This document shows positions 48,361 to 60,600 of a DNA stretch of 64,000 nt, in pieces. Source of the stretch: Luidia sarsii (lineage: Eukaryota; Echinodermata; Asteroidea; Paxillosida; Luidiidae); NCBI GenBank assembly GCA_949987565.1, contig OX465103.1, positions 7,232,225 through 7,296,224 on the forward strand, in the 5' to 3' direction. The first letter of the stretch is position 1, and each line of letters starts with the position of its first letter. Both the position numbers and the translations under genes were made by a program. The notes beneath the pieces were generated by a model. That model did no database searches. It was not told where the DNA came from and saw only the letters and a program-made list of their open reading frames with translations.

Positions 48361-50790
48361 TGTAGGCCTTCCTCCTGATCCTCTCCTGCATTCACAGACT
48401 CGAGCAATGGCAGGAGGAGCCCCTTCCCCCTACCCCACTGCCCACAGACCTTTGAAGCAAGCCTGGGCATTTCCACTCAGCTAGGCTCTTGGCTCTGACC
48501 CGTGACGCGCGCTGCGCATCAATTGGAACCAGTTCATGAGGGCTGCAGCACTGTGCGTGGCTGAGCTAGCCGGCAGCCATTTTCTAATAATGCCTGCTAA
48601 GTGTACCATGCACTCGGCTTGATTGCAAATTGATTGTACACACTTCTCGCCTTCAAATGCTTTCAATACATTTTTGCAAAGTGCTGCCAGAGTAAAAAAA
48701 AAAGTGTTGTCATTCTTTCATTGCTCAACTTGGTTGCATGCACATGCACATGTACATGTGCAGGTGCATTATCATATGATCAGAAAGCTTACATGTGTGT
48801 ACATTTACATGTGTATGTTCTCACTCACTACCCATGTTTATACTTTATACATGCAGATATGTAAACTGACATTACATGAGTCAAACTAAAGCCTTTTCTA
48901 TACGGTCAATGAGTGATGGACCTTACATTGACCCTCTCACAAACGACTTCCAGTACATGAAATATTGGGCCAACATGCAAGAAAGCCCCCTCCCCGCTCC
49001 CCTCCACCCCCTTCATAATATAAGAAAGAAAAGCACGTCATCACTTGGACGCATATTTTCAGTGAAAGTTTCTCTTCTCCGAGAGTAAACAATCAGTTTT
49101 AGAGATCCCTCAAGTGACCTCCTTGTTCGTTGAAAGACGACTGCAAACTCCGTCTGGGAGCATGATTCTAGTTAAGCCACTTTCCATTCGACTAAAAAAA
49201 GAAATCGGTCAATGATGATGGTTAAGTTTTAAATTGTTAAATCTTACCGCCCTTCCTGCTAGGACTTTTTTAAAGTTTGGAAATATTCTGTAACAGAGAC
49301 GGCTGTGACAGTAACCGAGCCGGCAATATAGTGGCTCAGGTGAGAGCTGTGCTCAACCATTGAGGCAAAATAGCACCACTTCCAGTTCCATCTGCCATCA
49401 AAAGACACTTAGACAGTTCAATGTAGTGTGCGTCATGCATACAGAAAATGTGTTGTCCTTGCACTTTTGACTGGAATTTTTCCCTTTATATCGAGTCACA
49501 TTTCATCAAGTTTCCTCCAGAATAATTCAACTCTCAATAAAAGCCGCCTGATCACTTTTACCGGGAAAATGTTGCCCGATATAAAAGAAACCATTTGACT
49601 CGGTTAAAGTCGCCGCTAAGGAAAGTTTACTGGGCCATTTTTCCACTGGACTTGAAGTGGACGTGTCACTTAAAAAAAGCTATTGCCCGGGTGAGTCTCA
49701 CCAAAACAAGTCCAGCGGAAACAAGGCTTTTGTTACGAGTCGAAGCGCTGAACAAATTTCGCCCACTCAAAAAAAAAAAAAAAAAAAAAAATAGCCTCAA
49801 CTCAAACCATACACCATCCTTCCAGGTACTGTGCGTACATACACATGTCTGTGGCGGATGGAAGTCTACCAAATCAGAAGGGTATAAGCCGCGCGTCGGG
49901 GTAAGCTACCGTAGTTCCTGGGCGATCTCAGTAGAGCGCCGCCAACTGACCCTTATCATTTAAAGTAAGCAAGTGCCGGATGTTTAATGAGATTAACGAG
50001 GGATGCAAGACAGTAATGAAAACAGAGATAAAACGATTAGGGCAAGGGAAAGAAAAAAAACCCTTATAATAGAAAAGGAACGGACGGACAAAATTCCTCC
50101 ACGATGCTGAACATTGACTGTCCCTGGTGAAGTTTCACGACTCCAAAATGTCCGGGTAAACACATGCATACTGTACAGGTTAATTGTCTGCGCGCATATT
50201 TCAAATTGATTGGCGGTTTTCCAATCAGGAGGAATCTGATTTCAATGACTCGTACACCTTTACCCTTTACTACGGGTAGTAGAAAAACACAGCCAACGAG
50301 ATGAATTTCTGTCAGGGAGGACTATTCTTGGGTGTGCCTTTCCTCATTGAACCGTGTGCATTGGTACTGTACTACTGTTCCATGTCGGGACTCTGCACTA
50401 CCACTAGCTCAAGGGCCAGAAAAACAACTACTGTAATTTGGGGTCGGCAAAATTTCAAAACAGACACAAATTTTGGTGGCCCAGTAGAGCAACTAAAATT
50501 CGTCCTGTCACTGAGTTAAGCTGGATGATATCACACTATCCAATATAATACCCAATATCAGTGCTGTGAATGATTACATATGTTCGGATGCAAACCTCAC
50601 AGAATTTTAATGAAGTCACAATGTGCGGAGTGCTTCCCTATTGTGACCACCAATCAAAATTGAACAGTTATGAATTTAGGGGCCCAACTGAGGGGGTCAT
50701 TAGAAAGTGAAACTACATGTAGTGCCAGGCTGGACCCATTGAAGATCGCCGAGGGGTAAAAAGGGATGCTAGGAGAAAAGTGGCATCAGT
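48361..50790. other. Intronic stretch, no gene recognised
   Basis: It holds a run of 23 A near 49770, TACATG motifs near 48740-48815, and a possible element around 49553-49735 ending like 35534. No gene is supported. Confidence 0.35.
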
Positions 50791-51376
50791 AGGGTCATTT
50801 CCAACGTCCCAGATAAACGCGATTATGTGGATCGTGATTTGAATCGCAATTCAAACTCCACTTTTCTTTTCTTATTTTCTTTTTGACACAATAAACGCAA
50901 TTATTAGCGGGATTAAGAATTGTAAATCCCACTATGCACTTCTCGCGCTGTCAGACAGGAAGTGTCGTGCTTGTTTTATATACTATCTCCCTGCATGGGC
51001 CACCCTCAAGGACACACCAACCATTTGCCCACAACTGCTAACCCTAAACGGCTCACAATTTTTTTGCATTGCAAACACGCTTCACTGGGTTAATCCCCAC
51101 ATCTGGATCTCTCTTCACACTACTTAAGCCCCACTCCAAGTTAGAATCCAGCATTCTCCTGAAGACAAGCAGAGTACACTGTTCGTCATATTGAGTTCCT
51201 CTGGTTCTTTTCAGAACCACACATACTCACAAAATATTTCGCATGGTGTCACCGCAAACCTACCCCTTCCGGGTGCTACTCTCACCATGAAAACCTTCAA
51301 AGCTCATCAAACAAAATGAAAGGGTTTGGGAATTGCGAATCAAACCGCGATTACTCGGACAGTGCGAAATGGGTTT
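50791..51376. mobile_element. Longer MITE copy ending next to the DAG1 splice donor
   Basis: The left end AGGGTCATTTCCAACGTCC and the complement of the right end (AAACCCATTTCGCACTGTCC) are diverged inverted repeats followed by CGCGATT palindromes. The interior matches 55900-56533 (CAGGAAGTnnnGTGCTTGTT; GGGCCACCCTCA). Its right edge is about 18 bp from the exon 1 donor. Confidence 0.7.
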
Positions 51377-51394
51377 AGTGCGAGCAATACAAAC

Positions 51395-51676
51395 CTGGTA
51401 TTTCAGGTTGTCTCCCCGGAAGGCGTCCTCGGGCACGGCGAACTTGAAGACCCTGCCCACGGTGGCCGTGACGTCAGACAGCCCCGCCCCGAGCGACACC
51501 GGCTTGGAGAGTCCCGCCTCCACCGAAGACCCCTCCCTGTCCGGCCCCCGCCAGTCTGCCTGCTGCTGGGACGTCCCGCCGCTGACTGTCCTGCTCAGGC
51601 ACAGCAGGGCGCAGATCCACAGGACGCTGCGCCGACCCAGTCCGTCATCCCTCCTCCGTGTTTGCAGCGACGCCAT
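51395..51676 (-). CDS. DAG1: Dystroglycan, coding exon 1 (residues 1-94)
   Basis: The exon starts at ATG 51676-51674 in a favourable context (G at -3, G at +4) and runs 94 codons to ..LKYQ before the donor GTTTGT. An in-frame ATG 27 bp upstream (51703) has a poor context, so I prefer the downstream one. Residues 1-33 look like a signal peptide: an Arg-rich n-region, the hydrophobic core VLWICALLCL at about 19-28, and small residues before about 33. Residues 65-94 (..TVGRVFKFAVPEDAFRGDN..) correspond to the start of the vertebrate N-terminal Ig-like domain (VGRSF-V-IP). The match to family layout and the phase-0 junction with 28594-30996 make the assignment firm; only the exact start is less certain. 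Confidence 0.93.
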
Positions 51677-52005
51677 GGCCGACCCACAAGTTCTCAAGGA
51701 CATCAAAAAACAAAACCAAAACAAACACCAAAACTCAACTCCCCTCCGACCCTAAAAAAAACCCACAACTTGGTTCCTTTCGTCCCTCCTGGCTTGTGGT
51801 GATCTCCAGTGGCAAGCTCCCGCGGCTGGAACTCGGCGCGCATATAATCCTTATCCCCCCCTCCGGAGCGTCGCCTACCCACAGACCAGCAGACCTGCGC
51901 GAGCTGTGTCGGGCAGAAGTCCCGCTTCAAAGCGCTCTCTCAGTCATATCCAGCCTGAGTCCGGGAATTGGTTCAGAAGCGACCATGTTGAGCCTGCAAT
52001 GCAGA
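51677..52005 (-). promoter_or_regulatory. DAG1: DAG1 5' flank / possible 5' UTR
   Basis: About 330 bp of moderately GC-rich sequence separates the DAG1 start codon from an interspersed repeat beginning in a (GAA)n tract. A T-rich tract ending in AG just before 51751 could be a splice acceptor for an upstream non-coding exon, as in vertebrate DAG1. No convincing TATA box was found. The transcription start cannot be placed. Confidence 0.35.
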
Positions 52006-52295
52006 AGAAGAAGAAGAAGAAGAAGAAGTTCCATGAACAAAAAATTAATGCAAATCGAGAGCTTGACTTTTACTGTGCAGGGCTCGACCTTAGCAGTAGC
52101 CCGACGGTCATTGTCTAGTAAAAACAGCAATGGGCTAGTAAAATGACTAGTAAAAAGTAGACAGCGATGTGGCGGCAAAAATCAATGTGGGCACTGGGCA
52201 GGGATGAGAAAGTAGAAACTAATAATTTGTTTTACTTGACCTAATAACCTTGTGTTAAATTCAATATCAATTTTACAGGGCTAGTCAAACTTGCT
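52006..52295 (-). repeat. Interspersed repeat, copy A, starting with (GAA)n
   Basis: Its sequence, from AAGAAGTTCCATGAA through GAGCTTGACTTTTACTGTGC, GTAGCCCGACGGTCATTGTC and TTGTTTTACTTGACCTAATA to CAGGGCTAGTCAAACTTG, is repeated at 54611-54908 in the same orientation with few changes. Strand is arbitrary. Confidence 0.9.
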
Positions 52296-53814
52296 CCGGG
52301 CTAGCAAAAAACTTAATTTACTACCTCGGTAGGCTAGTTAAAAATAAAATTAAGCGCAAAGCTTGCTGTGGTTCTGGGCTACTGAATGATCCATTCAGCT
52401 CTGGGGACCAGGCTAGCCAGCCCCTTGGAACTGCAAGCCAAACCACACAAAACTTAAACTAACATGAAGATCAGGATGAGTTCAGAAATTATCCATGCAC
52501 TGTACAGAGGAATAACTAATGACCCGCACTGCCGACAATTTGGTGCTGGAAGTCCTGCTCTGAGCAACGCTTCCGCCAAATGTAAGAACAACAACTGATA
52601 AAGGCAGTGCGAGCCAGCTGCCTCGGTTGCCTGGTGTGCACTCCATCAAGCTACATGTATCTGGGGACGGGGATAGTGCGCGCCTTGAAGCACAGCCATG
52701 GGGTCAGAGGAATGGCACAGTCCAGTCCAATACTATGTGAAGACTGAAGTGTACGATGATTGATCTCTCCCGGCTACTATACAACGTACAGTACAACACT
52801 ATGATGTGCTGTCACTCATCCAAGGGCTCTTACTGGCTCGCTTTCAATGCCGCAACCATCCAGGCTGGCACTGGCAGTCACTGCAGTGCATCCCACACCC
52901 GACTGATGGCCCTGCCCTTCACTCACACCATTTTGGGTTTTTTTACTTCCCAGTGACAACCCACTCCTTCAAGTAATGTACTGTATGCACTTGAGGCAGA
53001 CAGTAGGCCAGCCCCATCCAAACCATTCGCATGGGGTGGCATCCATATGCTTCAATACCCAAAGGCTGGACCGATGCACATGTGTACCTGTATCTACCAC
53101 CGCCCTTTGCATGCAAATGCTGTTATCCCTCCAGTCAACACTACCCACAGTGTCCCACATCCCTCTGCCAAAAGCAGAAGGGGGGGGGACAAAAAACACC
53201 CCAAAAACCTAGCATCAACCTCTGGGAATAAGACTGTCCTGCGACTGAACACGATCAGGCACAGCTATCAGTTGGGCCGCAGCTTCTCTTGTTGAAACGC
53301 TGCATTATGGTGGGGCTGTTGATAAATAATAATATCATGGAATCATGGTCCCTCTCTTTTTTTTAACTGACCTGTGACAGAATGGAATTTGCCACTACGG
53401 TGTCACTTTAAGAAGGCAAAGCCATCTTGAATAATAACACTTGAAGAAAGTGGTGGGGAGTTTTTTTTTTTTTTTTGAGGGACTGGTCACGCATGACCAG
53501 GATCTTGCACTTCTGTTAAATGCTCTAGGGTAAGAGTTAAACGAAGTGATTTCTAAGCTGAAAGGAGGCATATTATTCCTGAGTTCCGGGGTTGGGAGGG
53601 AGTGGGAGGGGGGCTTAGTGCTGCAAGGAGCCCACGCTTGTGGATCGCTAACCAGATCAAGCTGCCATCTTTGGGAGTGGGTGACTCTTACGGCTCTTGA
53701 CAGGGCATTGAAATGCCCCTCTCATGGATCAAATGCTACACAGTATTCACTGGCAAAATCCTTTTGGTTCCCACCTTCTCCATCTTCCTTGTACCGAGTC
53801 TAACTCGCAAAACT
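52296..53814. other. Upstream of DAG1, no gene recognised
   Basis: This is mixed-composition DNA. A T-run near 53460 and a G-run near 53180 are the only notable simple sequences. Confidence 0.4.
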
Positions 53815-53997
53815 AAAAAAGTGGACGATTTTGTCACGCTCATGGTGACTAACGATCAATCGCGAGACGATGAGCAATGCACAGAAGCCATTACATATAT
53901 GTACCTGGTATCCTGCATATACTGTATATGTCCTGGGAAAACATACAATGGGTTATCCACCGTACGTTGGGATATGATGCACTGTACGGCTTTTTGA
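53815..53997 (+). repeat. Interspersed repeat, copy 2 of 3
   Basis: It aligns with 61860-61995 and the complement of 26148-26262 (CTCATGGTGACTAACGATCA, GACGATGAGCAATGCACAGA). It keeps the second half (ACAATGGGTTATCC..CACTGTACGGC) with an insertion of about 50 bp of TA-rich sequence between the halves. Confidence 0.75.
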
Positions 53998-54001
53998 AAT
54001 C

Positions 54002-54610
54002 CACCCCCCCCCAAAAAAAACCCGATACACTGGCCTGGCATTGGAGTAATTGGGTTCAAAAGTTTCAACATCTCCCGCTAGTTTCATGTTCAGGATTTTA
54101 TTTCTGCAAAGTCCCTCGGTTGTAAGCACTTTTTTGTTATTGTGCATGACGCATGTAGAATAAGCACCTATTTGTGCAATGCGCATCGTGAATGTTTAAA
54201 CACAGAGGGAACCTGCCAAATGCCGAAACAAGCCAGACCCCAAGACCACTTCACTCCACGCCATGACAGCCAAGACATTTTTACGGCATGCCTCCCCCCC
54301 TCTCCCTCCCAATAAGATGACATTAACCTTTTAGACATTATTCATGCAGTCCTGCCTGTCTGAACCCAATTTGAACTTGGGCGATTAGGCCGCGGTATCA
54401 GGCCGAGGGACAAGGGGTACATACGGGGCAAGTGAATGCTGATGAACACTATCTGGGCAGGCACAAATGTATACAGTGGGAGTTCTGCTCGAGCTTATAC
54501 ATGTACATACGTAGATAGCCTGACGTGGATACATTATGACATGCACAATTGCACATGTAATGTGGATGGCCAATATCGCAGACACATTACTGTAAGATAC
54601 ATGTACATGT
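54002..54610. other. Upstream of DAG1, nothing recognised
   Basis: This is mixed sequence with ACATGTAC motifs near 54498 and 54599. No feature is supported. Confidence 0.35.
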
Positions 54611-54908
54611 AGAAGAAGAAGAAGTTCCATGAAAACAAATCATGCATGCAAATCGAGAGCTTGACTTTTACTGTGCAGTGCTCGACCTTAGCAGTAGCCC
54701 GACGGTCATTGTCTAGTAAAAACAGCTGCGGGCTAGTAAAATGACGCACTTTGCTAGCCCGGCGGACTAGTAAAATGTAGGCAGCGGTGTGGCGGCAAAA
54801 ATCAATGCGGGCAGGGATGAGAAAGTAGAAACTAATAATTTGTTTTACTTGACCTAATAACCTTGTGTTCAATTCAATATTAATTTTACAGGGCTAGTCA
54901 AACTTACT
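54611..54908 (-). repeat. Interspersed repeat, copy B
   Basis: This is the second copy of the element at 52006-52295. It has a shorter (GAA)n head and carries an extra GACGCACTTTGCTAGCCCGG segment near 54744. Strand is arbitrary. Confidence 0.9.
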
Positions 54909-55895
54909 AACAGTCATTACTGTAAGATACTGTACATGTACACATGTAAACTGACCTTAACAGTGAACAGGACCTCTCATACATAAACATCTTCATGTAC
55001 TCAACAATATTGCTTTAAACTTACAATGTATCCAGTACAAGTACAATGTAATGCATGTACCGGTACATACACACGCACTTTGGGTTGGCAAGCTGAAGGC
55101 CTATGACATTTGAATACTGATTTCACACTTGATTTCATGTTAACTCCATGAATGGATAGTGTGCATATGGCGTACAGTATATACACTGTACATGCACTTT
55201 GCACATTCATTTGATTTCTGAAACCTCAAAAATATCCAATACTCATCCGATCAAAAGGGGGAACAATCACCTTAGCATGGGCTCTACATGTGCTTCTAAA
55301 AACTGCTCAAAATGAACTGATTAAAAAACCAAAAATCTAAGCCATCTAAGGGTCTGGATACCTCAGGTGATAAGAACGCTGGAAACATGTACCGGTATCT
55401 GGACAAATGAGACTTACTTTCCACCACTTTTATTTCACTTTGGCGTACCCAGAGTCCTGTCCCACTCCCAGTGCATCGCAGAACCACAGCAGCAAATGCC
55501 AGAGAGTGCCCATACAAAAAGGCCGACTGATCAAATGCTAGAAATTCCACCAAATTTTCTTTTATCTCTTCCCCCTCCTTTCAGGAAAAAGAAAAAAATC
55601 AAGTGAACAAAAAAATGACCGCGAATACAATCTTCTCTGCGTGGGATGGGAAGTCCACGGGACAACAATGTATTCATATAATCGTCCATTTCCATGGCTT
55701 TCATCGCTCGAATACCTTGTTTATGCCTAGCAGTCACTCAAGCAAAACCCCAACAGTTAATAAATCTGTTTACTGGAGTTGCTCTCTCTTTTTTCTCGTG
55801 GTCTGTTTTTCTCCCTTTTTTTAGCATTGGTAAGGGTGATGTATCCTACCATGGTTCAGGTAACACACACAGGTAGGTAACATGTGTCACTAGAC
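54909..55895. other. Upstream of DAG1, no gene recognised
   Basis: This is mixed sequence with TACATGTAC/CCGGTACAT motifs around 54940-55065. Nothing coding is recognised. Confidence 0.4.
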
Positions 55896-55899
55896 TCAA

Positions 55900-56533
55900 T
55901 GGGGACATTCCTACAGCCCCCCCCCAACCCCCCAAAAAGAAAGATTTGAAATGCCAAACAAACTCCACTTTTTGGTGTGTCTTGACACAATAAATGTAAT
56001 TATTAGTGAGATTTGAATCGTGATTCGGTCTCCACTATTAGTGAAAAGTGAGACTAAAAAAAATAATAATTTATTTGTCATGTGGCGCATGTGGGAACAC
56101 CTTGTAAAAACCGCACCGTTTTTGGTTGCTTTTTTTATCCCACAATGCACCTCTTGCACCCTGACTGATAGGAAGTACAGTGCTTGTTAACAGACGTTTG
56201 TTCAGTCACATGCTTTTTGGCAGTCAGCATTCAATCCTTGCAGATGTACGTGGAACGCGTCCAATGCAAATACTCAGATTCGATATCTGCATGCGCTTCC
56301 GCAGATTGGGACGCTCCTGCGGACATGCTAATTAACCGTCGGCGGTCAAGCGACATCATGTGAAAAACCCCTATATATCTCCCCATGTGGGCCACCCTCA
56401 TTGATACACCTGCCATTTTCTGCGACGTGATTTTGTGGTCTACACTATGTGAACGGTGAACGTGAGCAAAAAAAACACCCCCGTTTCGGAATCGCGATTC
56501 AAATTGCGATTATTTGCACAGTGGTAACGACCC
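55900..56533. mobile_element. Longer MITE copy of the GTGGGAACnnCCCT family
   Basis: It begins ATGGGGACATTCCTACAG and ends GCACAGTGGTAACGACCCTA, with GAATCGCGATTCAAATTGCG just inside the right end. Internal blocks shared with 50791-51376 and 43377-43698 include TTGACACAATAAA, TTTGAATCGTGATTC and GTGGGCCACCCTCA. The ends are diverged, so the boundaries are approximate. Confidence 0.7.
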
Positions 56534-56565
56534 TACTACGGGCATCAACTGACAACCATACGCAC

Positions 56566-56720
<155 letters not shown>

Positions 56721-57904
56721 AGAAATTCCTGTAATTCCTTCCTTGTGAGCAGGTGATCAGGTGATCACGTCCATGAACCAAAGAAAATGAAAAACGGCAC
56801 TGGCCCGGAAGAGCAGTCCCGAGATCTTGTTCGAGCTGAAATGGGCCCTGATAACGTGCAATGCTCGCATGCATTTCTGGAATGTCCAGAAGGAATGGAA
56901 TGATTTACTGGCGCGGGATCGGGACTGTAGAATCAATCTCAATTTTGGTTTCAACCTGAAATAACACGACTTAATTTGGGGAAACTTAGAAAGAAATAAG
57001 TTGATGATGCTTTTACAGTACGCTTTCCAAGAGAAGGGGACTGCACGTATATAATTCTGTAGGCACTACATACGAAGGTGCGTTCCCACACGGGAACATT
57101 TATCAAAAAGTGGACCGCGGTTGATAAACCAATTTTCAATTGTGCACATTCACACATGGCAAGATTAGCGACAAGGAAATTGTGATTCCATTGTATTTTT
57201 TTTCTGGAAGCAGTATAGCAAGTTCCTTTTCTATGTCAGGAAAATTTGCGGGTAGTGTTTACATGTATGTAGTACGTGTACTTCCATAGACTCTATGGTC
57301 CTTCCAAACTGTAGCCAATGAATTGGCCATGGCCTCATTTTATAAATAGTGGCTACTGGTGACACGCTCTCCTCTATCTGTACATCATTATGTACGGTAA
57401 TTACATGTACCGGTACATACATGTACAGTACATGTACATGTTTATTATTATACAATTATGTTATGGTTGATATTCTGTACTGTTTCACAAGCAGTTTGGT
57501 TCAAGAGCAGCCTTGGAATTTCCCAAGCAGCACTCGCCCCAAAACTTGCTCAAACATTTGTCTTCCTTCCACAAAACTACTCAACCGGATTGCTTCAGCA
57601 GTAGGCAGTGCCCTTCCATGTGTTTCTTCTACTGTCAGGCAGGACTTGGAGAACCCTTGGGGGGAATTGACTGCAGAAGGCTTGCTGGACGGAGGATTAC
57701 CTCTCAATGCCACTGTGTATAATCTACACCACTTGGGGCCCATTGCAAACTCTCCCGCAAGCACTAACAAACCCTTCTGCAATGCCAACTGCCAAACCCT
57801 TGTGTAAAAATACTGCTCACCATACAACCTGCACTAGTGCAAGCTTACCAGTTGAACCTCCTCCATGTTTACATATCTGCACTGCACAAGTCTAGTCTAT
57901 GAGT
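56721..57904. other. Upstream of DAG1, no gene recognised
   Basis: It contains a TACATGTAC cluster at 57402-57442. The 152-codon + frame at 57349-57807 runs through that cluster and has no recognisable domain. Confidence 0.4.
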
Positions 57905-58020
57905 ATGAAGTTTTAATACAAAAGAACTGCTCACTGACTAAAATGACCTAGTAGGACCTTTCTCAAAGAAAGGTCCTATACTAGGATCGAAATGTCAGGC
58001 CCTCTAATGTTTGAAGTCTA
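57905..58020. repeat. Fold-back copy of the GGTCCTGCTAGGATCGAAACG repeat
   Basis: ACTGCTCACTGACTAAAATGAC leads into AGTAGGACCTTTCTCAAAGA, which folds back onto AAGGTCCTATACTAGGATCG and continues AAATGTCAGGCCCTCTAA. It is the same head-to-head arrangement as at 62768-62959, in shorter form. Confidence 0.85.
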
Positions 58021-58765
58021 GTCTAGTGTACAAACGTAATGGGGGAGGTCACTCACCGATAGTACATGTTCATCACAAGTGGCGGCAAATTTTAAGTCCA
58101 CTTAGAGTAACTTAGAACAGATTAAAGATTAAGAGGCTCTTTGCTGGAATACATGGGGTTCTGTGCACGTAAAACCCCAAACAAAGAGATTAGCATTGCA
58201 CCAAGTAAAGCGTAGAGTCAGTTGGCAGAGATGAGTTCAAAGTGTTACACCCCCCCCCTGCAATGAGGGAACGAATAACTTTCCTGTCCAAGTCCACAAG
58301 AAAGTGACTGCTAGAGGCGTCCGTTTACCTGTACTGTAGCAGCATGAGTTCCAGCTCACCAGCACACACTGACCTGAGGGCAGTCCTGACTTGCCTCCTT
58401 CAAAAGTGAAAGTCTTCAGACAAGCCACTGTAACGAAGGCTGATCACGATTTTAATCCCTCTCCCTGCGCACACAATGGAAACAGCAACAACGGGTACAG
58501 AGGCTGCAGAGGCGGCCTCACGTTTGTGCAACCAGAGAATAGCTGCAGTGTCCTCCCCAACCTCAGCCAGACACCCACACAGGGAGTTTTATACAGGGGG
58601 AGGGGAGGCAGGGGGGAAGGGGAGACACACTTTACTGACTCACAAAAGGTGTGATGAAATTCATATAAAGGGCGCCACACTGTGCACAATTACTCATCGC
58701 ATTCACATGTCCAGTCAATGGCTGGAACGAACGAGGGCCAAACAACAATGGCTGATACAGCAGCT
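58021..58765. other. Upstream of DAG1, nothing recognised
   Basis: This is mixed sequence with a C-run near 58250 and a G-rich patch at 58596-58625. No feature is supported. Confidence 0.35.
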
Positions 58766-59463
<698 letters not shown>

Positions 59464-59612
59464 GAGAGAACAGAGCGAGAGAAGAGAGAAGAGAGAGGAG
59501 AGTAAGGAGAGACAGACAGACAGAGACAGAGAGAGAAGAGAGAAAGAGAGAAAGAGAGAGAGAGAAGAGAGAAGAGAGAAAGCGAGAAGAGAGAACGAGC
59601 GAGGACAGATAG
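59464..59612 (+). repeat. Irregular GA-rich tract following the second tag
   Basis: These are GAGAGAAG/AGACAGACAGAC units. It is the degenerate partner of the tract at 58806-59370. Confidence 0.85.
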
Positions 59613-60535
59613 GAATCATAACTGCAGTCCTTGAGTCCTCCTTCAGACCACCAATAAAAAAATGGCAACAGAAAGAAGCATCACAAGTCTGTTGAAAGAC
59701 CAACTGCTAGCCATTCAAAAAGAAAAAGAGAAAAACATTATCATTTATGCTCCCTTTGGCCAGAAACCTATAGTACTTCAGATAACACCTTCTGGACCAA
59801 GGGCAGAGGGTAGTGTTACAATTTGTACTTTCTTTCCGCTGCCGTGACCTCTCAAGGAACGACGAGACTGGCTACACCTTCTGCTGGTGTGTAGACACTA
59901 TCCAACAGAGGGTCCCGTCGGCCATTTTGCAGGACGGATGTCAGGATCCCTAGCAGGAGACACGCACCCAGTAGACTGTACCACAACTATCAAATGCTTC
60001 AATTCATCACCACCGTGCAGAATTATTCTTTGAACTTCATCACCAGCCTGCTGTGTTTTCCTATTGCACAATATTCCTAGTACTAGTAGGTAGGCTTTGT
60101 CACTGTCATCATGAGTGAAATAAACCATAGCATTATATTATGAAGAAATCCAGTTTCTGTTAAACGTTCGCTGTAGACTGTCCATACAATATATTCTTGC
60201 AGCAGCCCCCCAAAAAAGAAAGAAAGGCGAGTGCATTGCGCAAACTACTGCCGTAGAAAATGTGGAAGGTCGAAGCATCTTGGGACTATTCAACCACATG
60301 GCCCTCAACATCCAGGAGGGTAATGACTAACACCATGTCAGTTTACTGCGTGATAATCCTCCTTTTTGTGTTCACTCCTCCACACTCCTCTCTTTGATCT
60401 TTCCCCCTCTGCTCATTAATCCCTACCCCATTCCCTGCCCTTCCCCTTTGATCTTGCCATACCAGTTTTTCTCTTTGTCCGCTGTTGTCCCCTTCCTACT
60501 TGTATCTTGTTTTTGTTTTTTTTGTCCTCGTCACT
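59613..60535. other. Upstream of DAG1, no gene recognised
   Basis: This is mixed-composition DNA with no supported feature. Confidence 0.4.
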
Positions 60536-60600
60536 CTGCCTTTGAGAGAGGTCCTGCTTAGGAATCGAAACGTCCGGCCCACTAAAGTTTGAGAAAGAGA
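60536..60600 (+). repeat. Copy of the GGTCCTGCTAGGATCGAAACG repeat
   Basis: It contains CTGCCTTTGAGAGAGGTCCT, GCTTAGGAATCGAAACGTCC and GGCCCACTAAAGTTTGAG. It is a short copy of the family in + orientation. Confidence 0.85.

Larger units (their letters stand above)
30997..51394 (-). other. DAG1: DAG1 intron, 20.4 kb
   Basis: On the minus strand the donor is CAG|GTTTGT (GT at 51394-51393) and the acceptor is a T-rich tract ending TTTTTAG (30997). Joining the exons gives ..DNLKYQ|ITEAGRES.., which keeps the frame and matches the dystroglycan N-terminal domain across the junction. The intron falls after codon 94; the human coding intron falls at about codon 95. It contains GA-rich satellites, SINE, LINE and MITE remnants, and no other gene that I can support. 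Confidence 0.92.

Noticed and set aside
51326..52146. Overlapping + frames of 140-162 codons opposite DAG1 exon 1
   Set aside because: They are antisense to a supported exon and extend into a (GAA)n repeat.
57349..57807. 152-codon + frame
   Set aside because: It runs through a TACATGTAC cluster and has no recognisable motif; chance is likely.
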